DNA of 44,602 bases from Oscillospiraceae bacterium (GCA_017470325.1 JAFUES010000037.1:1-44602); one strand, 5' to 3'. Numbered from the stretch's first letter, positions 1-8,053 are shown. Made by a program: numbers and translations. Notes: generated from the sequence alone by a model not told the origin.

Positions 1-1
1 C

Positions 2-148
2 GTTCCCGTCGCTGAGTGGCCGTTGACTTCCGCGCCAGCGGTCACTCTCTATAAATTTCACCGCAAAAACTGCGCTGCTGTTGCCGCCGCCGGGCTGCCG
101 TTGGGCACCGCACCGGCTGCCGCCGGGCTCCGCAGAATGCAGGATTAG
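2..148 (+). CDS. Possible 3' end of an upstream gene (partial)
   Basis: A frame open from the first bases of the window runs for 48 codons to a TAG stop at 146-148, 17 bases before the next gene's start. The peptide is Ala/Pro-rich (it ends in GLRRMQD) and I do not recognise it. The short gap and the ribosome site lying between this stop and the next ATG would suit an operon, but the frame is short and GC-rich repeats such as gccgccgccggg can stay open by chance. It may not be a gene. Confidence 0.2.
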   Translation, partial: VPVAEWPLTSAPAVTLYKFHRKNCAAVAAAGLPLGTAPAAAGLRRMQD

Positions 149-165
149 CAGGAGGAATGTGTTCA

Positions 166-1107
166 ATGAAGGTCGTCATCATAGGCTTTTTCCCAGAAAA
201 AGCAAAAGATAGAATCCGCGGGAGTTTTCCATGTACCTGGGATGTCAGAATTGTTTTGCCGGAAGAGGTTGAACAGGAATTAACAGATGCAGACGTATTG
301 ATTCCTGAACACATCCTGATTGACGACGAAATCCTGCAGAAAGCGCCTAAGCTGAAGTTGGTGCAGACAGGCGCGGGATATGACAATGTTGACTTACGCG
401 CATGTACAAAGCATGGTGTCCAGGTATGTAATGCAGCGGGTGTAAATGCCAACGCTGTAGCTGAACATGTCATGGCGTTGATTCTTTGCTGGTACAAAAA
501 CATTGTAAAACTTGACAGGTTCTTAAAGACGAATTCCGATGAAGGCGGACTAAACTATTTCGGAGCCGAACTCTCGGAAAAAACAATCGGCCTTGTTGGA
601 TTTGGTCATGTCGGGAAAAAAGTGGCAGAATACTGTAATGCTTTTCACATGAAAGTACTGGTTTATAGCCATCATCCAACTGATGCTGCTGGAATTGAGC
701 AAAGAGACTTGGAGAGTCTGCTCCGTGACAGCGATATTGTCAGCCTGCATGTTCCTCTGAATGAAAGTACCCGGCATATGATAAATGCAGATGTGTTTGC
801 CAAAATGAAGTCAGACGCTGTCCTGATCAACACATCGAGAGGTGGAGTCGTCGATGAGCCGCAGCTTCTGCAAGCGTTGGAGAAGGGCCTTATCGGAGGT
901 GCTTGTCTGGACGTTTTTGAAGAAGAACCCTTGCGGCGTGATCATCCATTCCGCGGAATGGAGAATGTAATCTTAACTCCGCATACTGCTGGCCTTCCCG
1001 ATGGAGTGAAGTATCACAAGAAGCGCTACGAGTTTTTTGTGAAAAATATTGAACGAGTAATGAAAAACGAAACTCCGGATTGCAGGATTAATAATCTGGT
1101 GAAATAG
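166..1107 (+). CDS. D-2-hydroxyacid dehydrogenase (NAD-dependent)
   Basis: A 313-residue protein of the D-isomer-specific 2-hydroxyacid dehydrogenase family (phosphoglycerate dehydrogenase, glyoxylate reductase and C-terminal binding protein relatives), which interconverts 2-oxoacids and D-2-hydroxyacids with NAD(P)H in the cytoplasm. The Rossmann nucleotide loop reads VGFGHVGKKVAEY. The catalytic set is present: Arg in INTSRGGVVDE, Glu in DVFEEEP and His in LTPHTAG. The length suits the short two-domain form without an ACT domain. AGGAGG at 150-155 is too close to an ATG at 157, so the in-frame ATG at 166 is the better start. By eye the gene is clearly richer in A and T than the genes to its right, so it may be acquired. 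The substrate cannot be told from sequence. Confidence 0.85.
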   Translation: MKVVIIGFFPEKAKDRIRGSFPCTWDVRIVLPEEVEQELTDADVLIPEHILIDDEILQKAPKLKLVQTGAGYDNVDLRACTKHGVQVCNAAGVNANAVAEHVMALILCWYKNIVKLDRFLKTNSDEGGLNYFGAELSEKTIGLVGFGHVGKKVAEYCNAFHMKVLVYSHHPTDAAGIEQRDLESLLRDSDIVSLHVPLNESTRHMINADVFAKMKSDAVLINTSRGGVVDEPQLLQALEKGLIGGACLDVFEEEPLRRDHPFRGMENVILTPHTAGLPDGVKYHKKRYEFFVKNIERVMKNETPDCRINNLVK

Positions 1108-1321
1108 ATTCCGGGTTAACTCGCATTATCTCTTTTCCCCGTCGGTAGTAAAACACCCCGATTTTTACTACCATTTGACTACCATTGACGGCTGTGACTT
1201 GCCGCGTTTTGCCGTATTTTGCTTTTTCCATGACAGAGTCACATTTTGTTCACGGAATTTTGAGGTCGGCAAATCGCGGCAAAACGGGGCAGAATACGGC
1301 TTTTCAGGAGGCTGATCGCAT
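1108..1321. repeat. Intergenic region with arm-like repeats
   Basis: This gap holds an inverted repeat, GGTAGTAAAA at 1144-1153 and TTTTACTACC at 1163-1172, followed by a direct repeat of ACTACCA (1167-1173 and 1178-1184) with an 11 bp period. The layout resembles the arm-type sites of tyrosine-recombinase elements and the two-copy pattern near 10600 and 23740. A second pair of related segments, around 1200-1221 and 1276-1300, share GTTTTGCCG/CGGCAAAAC in opposite orientation. AGGAGG at 1306-1311 is the ribosome site of the next gene. I see no clear promoter. Confidence 0.4.
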
Positions 1322-2047
1322 TTGACAAAGATACTTTTTGTGTGCCACGGCAATATATGCCGCAGCCCCATGGCTGAATTCGTATTTCGGGACATGGTGG
1401 TAAAGGCCGGATTGGAGGCGGACTATGAAATCGCCTCCGCCGCCACTAGCACCGAGGAGATCGGCAACCCGGTCTATCCCCCGGTGCGGCGCCTGCTGGG
1501 CGAGCACGGCATCGACTGCTCGGGCAAGACCGCCAGGCAGATCCGCCGCAGCGATTATGAATATTACGATCTGCTCATCGGCATGGATGAGGAGAATCTC
1601 TGGAACATGCGCCGCCGCTTTGGCGGCGATCCGGAGGGGAAGCTGCACAACATGCTGGAGTATGCGGGCCGGCCCCATGACGCCATCCCGGACCCCTGGT
1701 ATACCCGGGATTTCGTCAGCGCCTGGGACGATATCCATGAAGCCTGTCTGGGTATGCTGGAGGCCCTGTCCGACACGGTCCTGCTGGACTTCTCCCGCTG
1801 CGCAGACATCCCCGATCTGTATCAGGAGCTGCGGCACAAGATGGCCTGGTCCTCCTGGTACGGGGAAAACCTGGACGCGCTCTACGATGTGCTCACCGGC
1901 TTGCCCCACAAGGGACGCCGCTTTGTGCTCACCATGCCGGAGGATGACGCGCCCGCCGAGGTGCGGCTCTACGCCCAGCGGATCCTCAAGGTCTTCAAGG
2001 TGGCAGGGGCCGAGTTGGTCCTGCCCGGGGATGAGGGAACATCATGA
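1322..2047 (+). CDS. LMW protein tyrosine phosphatase fused to a barstar-like domain
   Basis: A 241-residue two-domain protein. Residues 1-150 are a low-molecular-weight protein tyrosine phosphatase: the P-loop CX5R is VCHGNICRSP (Cys8, Arg14) and the general-acid motif is IPDPWY (Asp124). Residues 153-235 match the barstar family (barnase-inhibitor fold), with the typical WYGENLDALYDVLTG segment near 179-193. The reading frame is continuous through the junction. Translation probably starts at TTG 1322, ten bases after AGGAGG; no ATG fits. It overlaps msrA by ATGA, so the two are translationally coupled. The phosphatase is expected to dephosphorylate phosphotyrosine or arginine-phosphate substrates. 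What the barstar domain binds is unknown, and no barnase-like RNase gene is seen nearby. Confidence 0.85.
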   Translation: MTKILFVCHGNICRSPMAEFVFRDMVVKAGLEADYEIASAATSTEEIGNPVYPPVRRLLGEHGIDCSGKTARQIRRSDYEYYDLLIGMDEENLWNMRRRFGGDPEGKLHNMLEYAGRPHDAIPDPWYTRDFVSAWDDIHEACLGMLEALSDTVLLDFSRCADIPDLYQELRHKMAWSSWYGENLDALYDVLTGLPHKGRRFVLTMPEDDAPAEVRLYAQRILKVFKVAGAELVLPGDEGTS

Positions 2048-2619
2048 ACGAAAAACAGATCGTCCTGGCGGGCGGCTGCTTCTGGGGCATGGAAAAGCTG
2101 TACCGCGGACTGCCCGGCGTGCTGGATGCCACCGCGGGCTACGCCAACGGCGACACAGAGGACCACGCCGATTATGAGACCGTGTGTACCGGGCGCACCG
2201 GCTTTCGAGAGTCGCTGTATCTGCGCTATGATCCCGCGCAGATCTCCCTGGGTCAGCTGCTCTTTTTCTACTTCGCCGTGATCGACCCCACCATGTTCAA
2301 CCGACAGGGGATGGATATCGGTACCCAATACCAGACCGGCGTCTACTGGCTCGACAAGGAGACCGAGGCGGAAGTCCTTGCCGTGGCCGCCATGGAGCGC
2401 GCCGCCCGCCGGGAATTCTATGTGGAGCTGAAGCCGCTGGAAAATTTTTATCCGGCGGAGGAATATCACCAGCGTTATCTGGAAAAGAACCCGGATGGCT
2501 ACTGCCACATCTCCCCGGCCAAGATGGCTGCCCTGCGCCGCTATCCCTACCGGGAGGAAGCCTATACCGTCCCCGCCGCCCAGCTGTTGGCGGCATACCG
2601 AAAACAGGCGGAAGAATAA
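2044..2619 (+). CDS. msrA: Peptide-methionine (S)-S-oxide reductase MsrA
   Basis: A 191-residue MsrA, which reduces methionine-S-sulfoxide in oxidised proteins, normally with thioredoxin. The catalytic motif GGCFWGME is at residues 10-17 with Cys12 as nucleophile. Other family signatures include the substrate-pocket segment MDIGTQYQTGVYW and, near the C-terminus, ENFYPAEEYHQRYL. The start ATG at 2044 overlaps the TGA of the phosphatase-barstar gene. No MsrB domain is attached, as is usual for a short MsrA. A rho-independent terminator follows at once. The pairing with a phosphatase suggests a small stress or repair operon, but that is inference. Confidence 0.95.
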   Translation: MNEKQIVLAGGCFWGMEKLYRGLPGVLDATAGYANGDTEDHADYETVCTGRTGFRESLYLRYDPAQISLGQLLFFYFAVIDPTMFNRQGMDIGTQYQTGVYWLDKETEAEVLAVAAMERAARREFYVELKPLENFYPAEEYHQRYLEKNPDGYCHISPAKMAALRRYPYREEAYTVPAAQLLAAYRKQAEE

Positions 2620-2627
2620 ACGATGCC

Positions 2628-2663
2628 AACACGCGGGAGCCAAGCAGCTTCCGCGTGTTTTTT
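2628..2663 (+). terminator. Rho-independent terminator after msrA
   Basis: Stem AACACGCGG with CCGCGTGTT, extended by four further pairs (one G-T), six-base loop, then six T. It lies nine bases after the msrA stop. Confidence 0.85.
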
Positions 2664-2665
2664 GC

Positions 2666-2693
2666 TTTACATCATCGGCGCTTATGATAAAAT
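2666..2693 (+). promoter_or_regulatory. Promoter for the PI-PLC-like gene
   Basis: TTTACA, 16 bp spacer, TAAAAT, placed about 35 bases before the ATG at 2730. Confidence 0.6.
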
Positions 2694-2729
2694 AGAGAGC
2701 AAGAAACCGTGAGAAACGGAGGTCGGGTC

Positions 2730-3740
2730 ATGTTCGGGAGAAGAAAGCGCAGCCGGGGGAGCTTCTTTCTGTGGGCGGTGTTCGCCCTTATGATGCTGCT
2801 GATCCTGCTGGTATCGGTGCTGCTGGTGGTGCCCCTGCTGGAACGGGGCGACCGTACCGCTGTAGACGGCTCCGCGGCTTGGATGGCCCGGTTGGACGAC
2901 GGGCTCCCGCTCAACCGCTTGACCATCCCGGGCACCCACGACAGTGCTACCCAATATGTGCAGCTGGCCTTCTTCTCCAAGTGTCAGGCCCTGAGCGTGG
3001 GCGAGCAGTTGGAGGCGGGCTTCCGCTATCTGGATATCCGCCTGGGCGAGGACGGAGAAGGCGGCTTAAAGCTGATGCACGGCTTCACCGACTGCAAGAC
3101 CGGCTTCGGCCCCCAGAGCGAGGTCCTGGCCCTGGACGCTGTGCTGGAGCAGTGCTATAGCTTTCTGGCCGCCCACCCCACAGAGACCGTGCTCTTTGCG
3201 GTCAAGCAGGAGCATGGAGAAATGAGCGTGGCGGAGTTCCAGACCCTGCTGTACCGCTACATCCAGAAGGCCCCCAACGGTTGGCTGCTCACCGACGGCA
3301 TCCCCAGCCTGGGGCAGGCCCGGGGCAAGCTGATCCTGCTGCGCCGTTATCCTGACGAGGCGGAGCTGGGCAGCCGGGCGGGCATCCCCTTCCTCTGGCC
3401 GGACCAGCCCGGAACAGAGGACACCGCCCTGAATACCGCTGCCAGCGACAACGGCGGCTACACCCTTTGGGTGCAGGACCGTTATGAGTACGACAGCGTG
3501 GACAAGTGGAACGCTTTCCGTGCCGGCATGGACAACGAAGCCGGCGTCAAGGATATCTCCCTGAACTTTTTAAGCACCAAGGGCAGCCAGACCTACGGCC
3601 ATCCCTATCGTTACGCCCGGGTACTGAACACCCGGCTCCTGGGAATGGCGCTGCCGGCAGGCAGCTTCCACGGCTGGATCGTGGTGGATTTCGGCAGCGC
3701 GCCCCTGGCCAGCCACATCTACCGGGCCAATTTCGGGTGA
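2730..3740 (+). CDS. Membrane-anchored PI-PLC X-domain-like phosphodiesterase
   Basis: A 336-residue protein with a basic N-terminus, one transmembrane segment at about 11-36, and an extracellular domain of the phosphatidylinositol-specific phospholipase C family. The two active-site histidines sit in TIPGTHDSAT (His70) and LMHGFTD (His117); FRYLDIRL between them is also typical. The family cleaves phosphoinositides or GPI-type head groups with a histidine pair and needs no calcium in its bacterial form. ATG 2730 is chosen over an in-frame GTG at 2709 because ACGGAGGT lies eight bases before it. The next gene begins five bases after the stop, so the two are co-transcribed. The substrate is not defined by sequence; glycolipid or teichoic-type lipids are possible. 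Confidence 0.8.
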   Translation: MFGRRKRSRGSFFLWAVFALMMLLILLVSVLLVVPLLERGDRTAVDGSAAWMARLDDGLPLNRLTIPGTHDSATQYVQLAFFSKCQALSVGEQLEAGFRYLDIRLGEDGEGGLKLMHGFTDCKTGFGPQSEVLALDAVLEQCYSFLAAHPTETVLFAVKQEHGEMSVAEFQTLLYRYIQKAPNGWLLTDGIPSLGQARGKLILLRRYPDEAELGSRAGIPFLWPDQPGTEDTALNTAASDNGGYTLWVQDRYEYDSVDKWNAFRAGMDNEAGVKDISLNFLSTKGSQTYGHPYRYARVLNTRLLGMALPAGSFHGWIVVDFGSAPLASHIYRANFG

Positions 3741-3745
3741 TCGCC

Positions 3746-4078
3746 ATGGAAAACAGCTTTGAAAAGATCTATGCCATCGTCCGGCGCATCCCCTTCGGCC
3801 GCGTCACCAGTTATGGGCAGATCGCATGCATGCTGGGCAATCCCCGTATGTCCAGGGTGGTGGGCTACGCCATGCACGCGGCGCCCGATTCGCTGCCCTG
3901 CCATCGGGTGGTCAATCGCTTCGGCGGTCTGAGCGACGCCTTCTCCCCGGCCGGCAAAGAGACCCACCGGCTGCTGCTGGAGATGGAGGGCGTGCGCTTC
4001 ACGCCCGACGGCTGCGTGGATATGCCTCATTTTTTCTGGGACGGCAGCGAGGATAAGGAACATACGCTTGATTCATAA
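3746..4078 (+). CDS. Single-domain MGMT-family methyltransferase
   Basis: A 110-residue protein equal to the DNA-binding/catalytic domain of O6-alkylguanine-DNA alkyltransferase. It has the helix-turn-helix segment GRVTSYGQIACMLG and the methyl-acceptor motif SLPCHRVV. The Cys is retained, so it differs from alkyltransferase-like (ATL) proteins, in which Trp or Ala replaces it. It lacks the N-terminal domain of Ogt, unlike the other copy in this window at 15192-15668. ATG 3746 follows the preceding stop by five bases with GGGTGA as a weak ribosome site. It probably removes alkyl groups from O6-guanine or recognises such lesions; whether it is a full suicide methyltransferase cannot be judged from sequence. 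Confidence 0.8.
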   Translation: MENSFEKIYAIVRRIPFGRVTSYGQIACMLGNPRMSRVVGYAMHAAPDSLPCHRVVNRFGGLSDAFSPAGKETHRLLLEMEGVRFTPDGCVDMPHFFWDGSEDKEHTLDS

Positions 4079-4096
4079 ATCCCAATCTGCTATAAT
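4068..4096 (+). promoter_or_regulatory. Promoter for the DivIVA-like gene
   Basis: TTGATT, 17 bp spacer, TATAAT. The -35 element overlaps the end of the preceding coding region, so the next gene has its own transcription start. Confidence 0.75.
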
Positions 4097-4138
4097 CGAC
4101 AGAGAACGACAGGGCTTGCGGCACAGCGGGAGAATGAA

Positions 4139-4666
4139 ATGGCACTGGATAAGGATTACTTTGACGCGATCCATATCGACGTCGTAAAGAAAAAATACTA
4201 TAACGCCAACAAGGTGGAGGCCGTTTTCGAGGATATCCGCCGGCAGGCGGCCGCCCTCACCGAGGAGAATGAGCGGCTGCGGCAGGAGCTGAACGCCCGC
4301 TCCGGTCACCGGGAGGAACTGCGGGAGTCCGTGATCTCCGCCCAGGCGATCTATCAGCGGATCATCGAAAAGGCCCAACAGCGGGCCGACGCCATCTTGA
4401 GTGAGGCCCGGCGGGAGAGTGAGGAGATCCGCCGCAACAACGAAGCCCAGCAGGATCTGGCCGTCAAGCAGGTGGAGGCTTGTCTGAGCCGCGTCCGTCA
4501 GCTGCAGGAAAACGCCATTGAGGAGATCAATACCCAGTGGCAGAATTTCCTCATCGGCCTATACCCCGAGGAGGCGCCTGCTCCTGACAAGGTTCCCGCG
4601 GACCTGTCGGACAAAGTGGACAGCATCGCCCGGGAGCTCTGGGCCATCAACAACTCCGATTCCTGA
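4139..4666 (+). CDS. DivIVA/GpsB-like coiled-coil protein
   Basis: A 175-residue cytoplasmic protein. Residues 1-60 resemble the DivIVA N-terminal lipid-binding and coiled-coil region: a short start, a KKKYYNANKVEAVFEDIRRQ segment, then heptads rich in Glu, Leu and Arg. Coiled coil continues to about residue 140 (EEIRRNNEAQQDLAVKQVEA), and the last 40 residues are acidic and Pro-containing. DivIVA relatives recognise membrane curvature and recruit division or wall-synthesis proteins at poles and septa. The exact Phe-Arg pair of classical DivIVA is not obvious, so this may be a divergent paralogue. It is transcribed alone between its promoter and a shared terminator. Confidence 0.75.
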   Translation: MALDKDYFDAIHIDVVKKKYYNANKVEAVFEDIRRQAAALTEENERLRQELNARSGHREELRESVISAQAIYQRIIEKAQQRADAILSEARRESEEIRRNNEAQQDLAVKQVEACLSRVRQLQENAIEEINTQWQNFLIGLYPEEAPAPDKVPADLSDKVDSIARELWAINNSDS

Positions 4667-4670
4667 ACAA

Positions 4671-4713
4671 GAAGAAAGTCCGGACTGAACTTTTGTCTGT
4701 CCGGACTTTCTTC
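4671..4713. terminator. Bidirectional terminator between convergent genes
   Basis: A 15 bp perfect stem, GAAGAAAGTCCGGAC with GTCCGGACTTTCTTC, with a 13-base loop. The A/G- and T/C-rich stem bases give U-rich tails on both strands, fitting the convergent genes on either side. Confidence 0.85.
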
Positions 4714-4731
4714 TTATGCGTTTGCAAACGG

Positions 4732-5787
4732 TCAGGCGGCGCTGTGGACCAGGGCTGTCTCCGGCAGGGTCACCAGGCCCTCGCCAATCATCCAGTCGAT
4801 CTCATCGGCCACGCTGCGCTCCATGGGGCGGGGCCGATAGCCCAGCTCCCGGCAGGCCTTGGAGGAGTCGAACTCGTTGTTGCGCAGCAGGTTGTACACG
4901 GCGAAGCTGGTCATGCGCTGGGGCTTGTGGCTGAGCTTCTCCGCCATGTCGCTCATTTTGCCCAGTACCTTGCCAAGATTTGCGGGCAGGATGGTCTTGA
5001 TGGTGGGCAGACCCGTGTGCTCGGAGAGGATGTCAAAGACCTGCTTCATGCTGATCATTTCGCCGCCCAGGATATAGCTCTCACCGGTGCGGCCCAGCTT
5101 GCAGGCGCGGATAATGGCCTCCGCCATGTCCCGGTTGTCCGCGCAGTTGAAGGTGCCCTCCACGCCGGCGGGCATCTTGCCCTCGGCGTATTCCCGGATC
5201 ACGCCGGCCACGTTGCCGAAGGTATAGTCGCCGGGGCCGGAGATGCCGGTGGGCAGGATCAGGCAGGCGTCCAGACCATCCGCCACCGCGTCCAGCACCA
5301 GCTGGCTGGCCGCCGCCTTGGTCTGGTCATACAGGCCGATCACCGCGGCGGGGTCGTAGTGGTCCACCTCCCGGATGGCGGTACCCTTGGGCAGCTCGGG
5401 GATCGCGCCGGTGGAGCCGATGAATACCAGCCGGGCGTCGTGCTCGCGGCACTGGTCGATGATGTTGCCGGTGCCGTTTACGTTCACATTCCAGATCTTC
5501 TCCGCCACCAGCGTGCTGACGGAGACCATGGCCGCGCAGTGGATCACATAGAGCACCGTATCCGCCGGGATATCCGCGAACAGGGTCTCCAGGCTGGAAA
5601 TATCGGTCACATCGCCTTCGATCACCTGCGCCTGTGCCGGCAGATGCCGGGCCGCCTCCTCTCCCCGCAAAACAAAGGCGCGGACGCTCCTGCCCTCGCG
5701 GACCAGCTGACGGACGATGGCGCTGCCCAGGTTCCCCGCGGCGCCGGTGACGATATGAAGCTCATTCTGATTGGTGTTGGTATTCAT
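4732..5787 (-). CDS. NAD-dependent epimerase/dehydratase (extended SDR)
   Basis: A 351-residue extended short-chain dehydrogenase/reductase. The N-terminal cofactor loop is TGAAGNLG (about residues 14-21), the acidic residue after beta-2 is absent or shifted (VRAFVLRG, suggesting NADP use), and the catalytic pair is in YDQTK (YxxxK). Downstream, LPTGISGPGDYTFGN is typical of the epimerase/dihydroflavonol-reductase branch that reduces or epimerises sugar-nucleotide or small carbonyl substrates. GGAGG lies eight bases before the ATG. An inverted repeat CATCCC-CTT-GGGATG at 5822-5836 in the upstream region could be an operator. The substrate is unknown. Confidence 0.8.
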   Translation of the reverse strand: MNTNTNQNELHIVTGAAGNLGSAIVRQLVREGRSVRAFVLRGEEAARHLPAQAQVIEGDVTDISSLETLFADIPADTVLYVIHCAAMVSVSTLVAEKIWNVNVNGTGNIIDQCREHDARLVFIGSTGAIPELPKGTAIREVDHYDPAAVIGLYDQTKAAASQLVLDAVADGLDACLILPTGISGPGDYTFGNVAGVIREYAEGKMPAGVEGTFNCADNRDMAEAIIRACKLGRTGESYILGGEMISMKQVFDILSEHTGLPTIKTILPANLGKVLGKMSDMAEKLSHKPQRMTSFAVYNLLRNNEFDSSKACRELGYRPRPMERSVADEIDWMIGEGLVTLPETALVHSAA

Positions 5788-5975
5788 TGTATATTCCTCC
5801 GATTCGGTAATGTTTTGTTTTCATCCCCTTGGGATGGTCAAAGAATACCGGAGGAATGTTTGGATTTTTTTCAGGAAATATTTGCGAAATGTTAAAACTG
5901 CTTTTTTATCACATTTTTTGCCCGCCGCGAATAACATTTCTCATCTCGTCATGAAAAACCGGAAGATGCGGTGCA

Positions 5976-6004
5976 TTGACCTTTCCGGTCGGATCTAGTA
6001 AAGT
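5976..6004 (+). promoter_or_regulatory. Promoter for the CyuA-like gene
   Basis: TTGACC, 17 bp spacer, TAAAGT, about 26 bases before the start codon at 6030. Confidence 0.65.
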
Positions 6005-6029
6005 AAGAGTGGAGAAGAAGGGAGCCATT

Positions 6030-7304
6030 ATGGATCAAAACATATACAACAGCTATCTGGATATCCTGGAGGAGGAGCTGGTCCCCGCCATGGGCTGTAC
6101 CGAGCCCATCGCCGTGGCCTACGCAGGGGCGCTGGCCCGGCAAACGCTTGGCGCCGAGCCGGAGCGTACGGTACTGACCGTCAGCGGCAACATCATCAAA
6201 AATGTAAAAAGCGTGATCGTTCCCCACACCGGCGGGCGGAAAGGCCTGCGCACCGCCGTGGCCGCGGGCATCTGCTTCGGTCAGGCTGACAAGGAACTGG
6301 AGGTGCTGTCCGAGGCCACAGAGGAGCAGCTCAAAGAGCTGGACGCCTGGCTGAGCCAGGCGGAGATCGAGATCCGGGACTCCAGTGCCAACTGTCCCTT
6401 CGATCTGCATGTGGAACTGTTCAGGGGCGATGACAGCGCCTATGTGCACATCATCGGCCATCACACCAATGTGGTGTGCATTCGCCGCAATGAGGAGGTC
6501 CTGCTCTCCAAGCCCTTCTCCGACGACGCGGTGCAGGCCCCGGAAAACCGGAAGCTGCTGAACGTGGAGGAAATCGTGGCCTTTGCCGACTGCGTGGAGA
6601 TCGCCCGGGTCAAGGATCTGCTGCAGCGACAGATCGACTACAACCTGGCTATCGTAGAGGCGGGCCTCACCGGGGAATACGGCGCGGCCATCGGCAAGAT
6701 CCTGCTGCTCTCCTACGGCAACAGCGTGCAGAACCGGGCCAAGGCCTGGGCGGCCGCCGGGTCTGACGCCCGGATGGACGGCTGCGAGCTGCCCGTGGTC
6801 ATCAACTCCGGCAGCGGCAACCAGGGGCTCACCGCCTCTGTGCCGGTGATCGTTTACGCCAGGGAGTGCGCCGTCTCCGACGAGATGCTGTATCGGGCCC
6901 TGGTGGTCTCCAACCTGGTGACCATCCACCTGAAAACCGGCATCGGCAGCCTGTCCGCCTACTGCGGCGCTACTAGCGCAGGCGCCGGGGCGGGCGCCGG
7001 CATCTGCTATCTGTACGGCGGTAAGTATAAGGAGGTCGCCCACACCATTGTCAACGCCCTGGCCATCAACTCCGGCATGATCTGCGACGGCGCCAAGGCC
7101 AGCTGTGCGGCCAAGATCGCCTCCGCGGTGGAGGCGGGCATGCTGGGCATGCGCATGTATATGCATGACAGCCAGTTCTACGGCGGCGACGGCATCGTGG
7201 TCAAGGGCGTGGAGAACACCATCCGCGCCGTCAGCGTTATTGCCCGGGACGGTATGCGCAGCACCGACAAGGAAGTCATCCGTCTCATGATGGAAAACGA
7301 GTGA
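6030..7304 (+). CDS. cyuA: L-cysteine desulfidase / serine dehydratase-alpha family (CyuA-like)
   Basis: A 424-residue protein of the UPF0597/YhaM family, related to the alpha chain of iron-sulfur L-serine dehydratase. Characterised relatives (CyuA; archaeal CdsB) split L-cysteine to pyruvate, ammonia and sulfide using a [4Fe-4S] cluster. Signatures seen are PAMGCTEPIAVAYAG near the N-terminus, SGNIIKNVK, NSGSGNQGLTASVPV, and CGATSAGAGAGAGICYLYGG, with further cysteines in GMICDGAKASCAAK that probably bind the cluster. The ATG at 6030 has GAAGGGAG before it. Its own promoter and a terminator make it monocistronic. Anaerobic cysteine catabolism is the likely role; no cysteine transporter or CyuR regulator lies next to it. 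Confidence 0.85.
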   Translation: MDQNIYNSYLDILEEELVPAMGCTEPIAVAYAGALARQTLGAEPERTVLTVSGNIIKNVKSVIVPHTGGRKGLRTAVAAGICFGQADKELEVLSEATEEQLKELDAWLSQAEIEIRDSSANCPFDLHVELFRGDDSAYVHIIGHHTNVVCIRRNEEVLLSKPFSDDAVQAPENRKLLNVEEIVAFADCVEIARVKDLLQRQIDYNLAIVEAGLTGEYGAAIGKILLLSYGNSVQNRAKAWAAAGSDARMDGCELPVVINSGSGNQGLTASVPVIVYARECAVSDEMLYRALVVSNLVTIHLKTGIGSLSAYCGATSAGAGAGAGICYLYGGKYKEVAHTIVNALAINSGMICDGAKASCAAKIASAVEAGMLGMRMYMHDSQFYGGDGIVVKGVENTIRAVSVIARDGMRSTDKEVIRLMMENE

Positions 7305-7318
7305 GCCGTTTGAATCAA

Positions 7319-7352
7319 ACAAGCCGGAACTGCCTGCGCAGTTCCGGCTTGT
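7319..7352 (+). terminator. Terminator-like hairpin after cyuA
   Basis: A perfect 15 bp stem, ACAAGCCGGAACTGC with GCAGTTCCGGCTTGT, and a four-base loop. The bases after it are not U-rich, so termination strength is uncertain. Confidence 0.6.
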
Positions 7353-7374
7353 GCCGCCCCATGCGATGGGGCGC

Positions 7375-7403
7375 TTGCATTTTTATCGGGAACGCGGTAT
7401 AAT
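7375..7403 (+). promoter_or_regulatory. Promoter for the DUF2798 gene
   Basis: TTGCAT, 17 bp spacer, TATAAT, followed by a leader of about 100 bases before the ATG at 7510. Confidence 0.7.
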
Positions 7404-7509
7404 CCACCCACGGAAAACCACAACCGGGGAAACCAGAAATAAGTCAGTTTGGCGTAGTCTGTTTCGGCAGGCTGCGCTTTTCTGATGCTATTTTTCCGGA
7501 GGTACTCTT

Positions 7510-8007
7510 ATGCCAAAAACCAAAGCCCAGGGGATCGTCTTCGGTCTCATCATGTCCTATGCCATGGCCATCGGGATGGAGGTGTACAACATCGCCGTCA
7601 AGATGGGCTTCCCCCGGCAGCCGGGTGGCTTTTCGTCCATGACCAACGCGGTCTTTCCCGCGGCGCTGCTGGAGGCAGCTTACATGGGCCTGTTCGTATT
7701 CCTGTTCTCCAATCTCTGGGGTAACCGCTGCGGCGCGCTCTTCGCGGCCAGGGTCACAGACCCGGCAAAGGACAATCCCTATTTCTGCCAGCTGATGCGC
7801 CAGGCCGGGACCATCGCCGTCATGTGCCCCACCATGAGTCTGGTGGCGTCCATCCTGTTCAATGTGATCCTGGCCAAACAACCGATCGTGCAGCTGCCCG
7901 CCATCTGGGTGGGCACAGTCATCAAAAATTTCCCCATGGCCTTCTTCTGGAACATGTTTGCTGCCGCACCCTTCACCCGCTGGCTGTTCGGAAAGCTGTT
8001 CCGATAA
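7510..8007 (+). CDS. DUF2798-family integral membrane protein
   Basis: A 165-residue hydrophobic protein with about four membrane segments, arranged as two copies of the DUF2798 unit: the first includes KAQGIVFGLIMSYAMAIGME and the second includes AGTIAVMCPTMSLVASILFN and AIWVGTVIKNFPMAFFWNMF. Family members are small inner-membrane proteins of unknown function. GGAGGT lies seven bases before the ATG. It has its own promoter and no co-transcribed neighbour; the next gene is convergent. The function is not known. Confidence 0.75.
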   Translation: MPKTKAQGIVFGLIMSYAMAIGMEVYNIAVKMGFPRQPGGFSSMTNAVFPAALLEAAYMGLFVFLFSNLWGNRCGALFAARVTDPAKDNPYFCQLMRQAGTIAVMCPTMSLVASILFNVILAKQPIVQLPAIWVGTVIKNFPMAFFWNMFAAAPFTRWLFGKLFR

Positions 8008-8053
8008 TCATGCGCCGCCCCTTTCCCGGCCTGTTAAGTCTTCGCCCGGGAGA

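Noticed and set aside
1322..2047. Barstar part considered as half of a toxin-antitoxin pair
   Set aside because: There is no separate barstar start and no barnase or other RNase gene next to it; the domain is fused to a phosphatase.
4693..5895. A 400-codon plus-strand frame opposite the epimerase gene
   Set aside because: It starts inside the terminator, has no domain, and the minus frame carries TGAAGNLG and YDQTK motifs.
5949..7322. A 457-codon minus-strand frame opposite cyuA
   Set aside because: It is rich in His, Val, Ala and Asp without any motif, while cyuA has a promoter, ribosome site and cluster cysteines.
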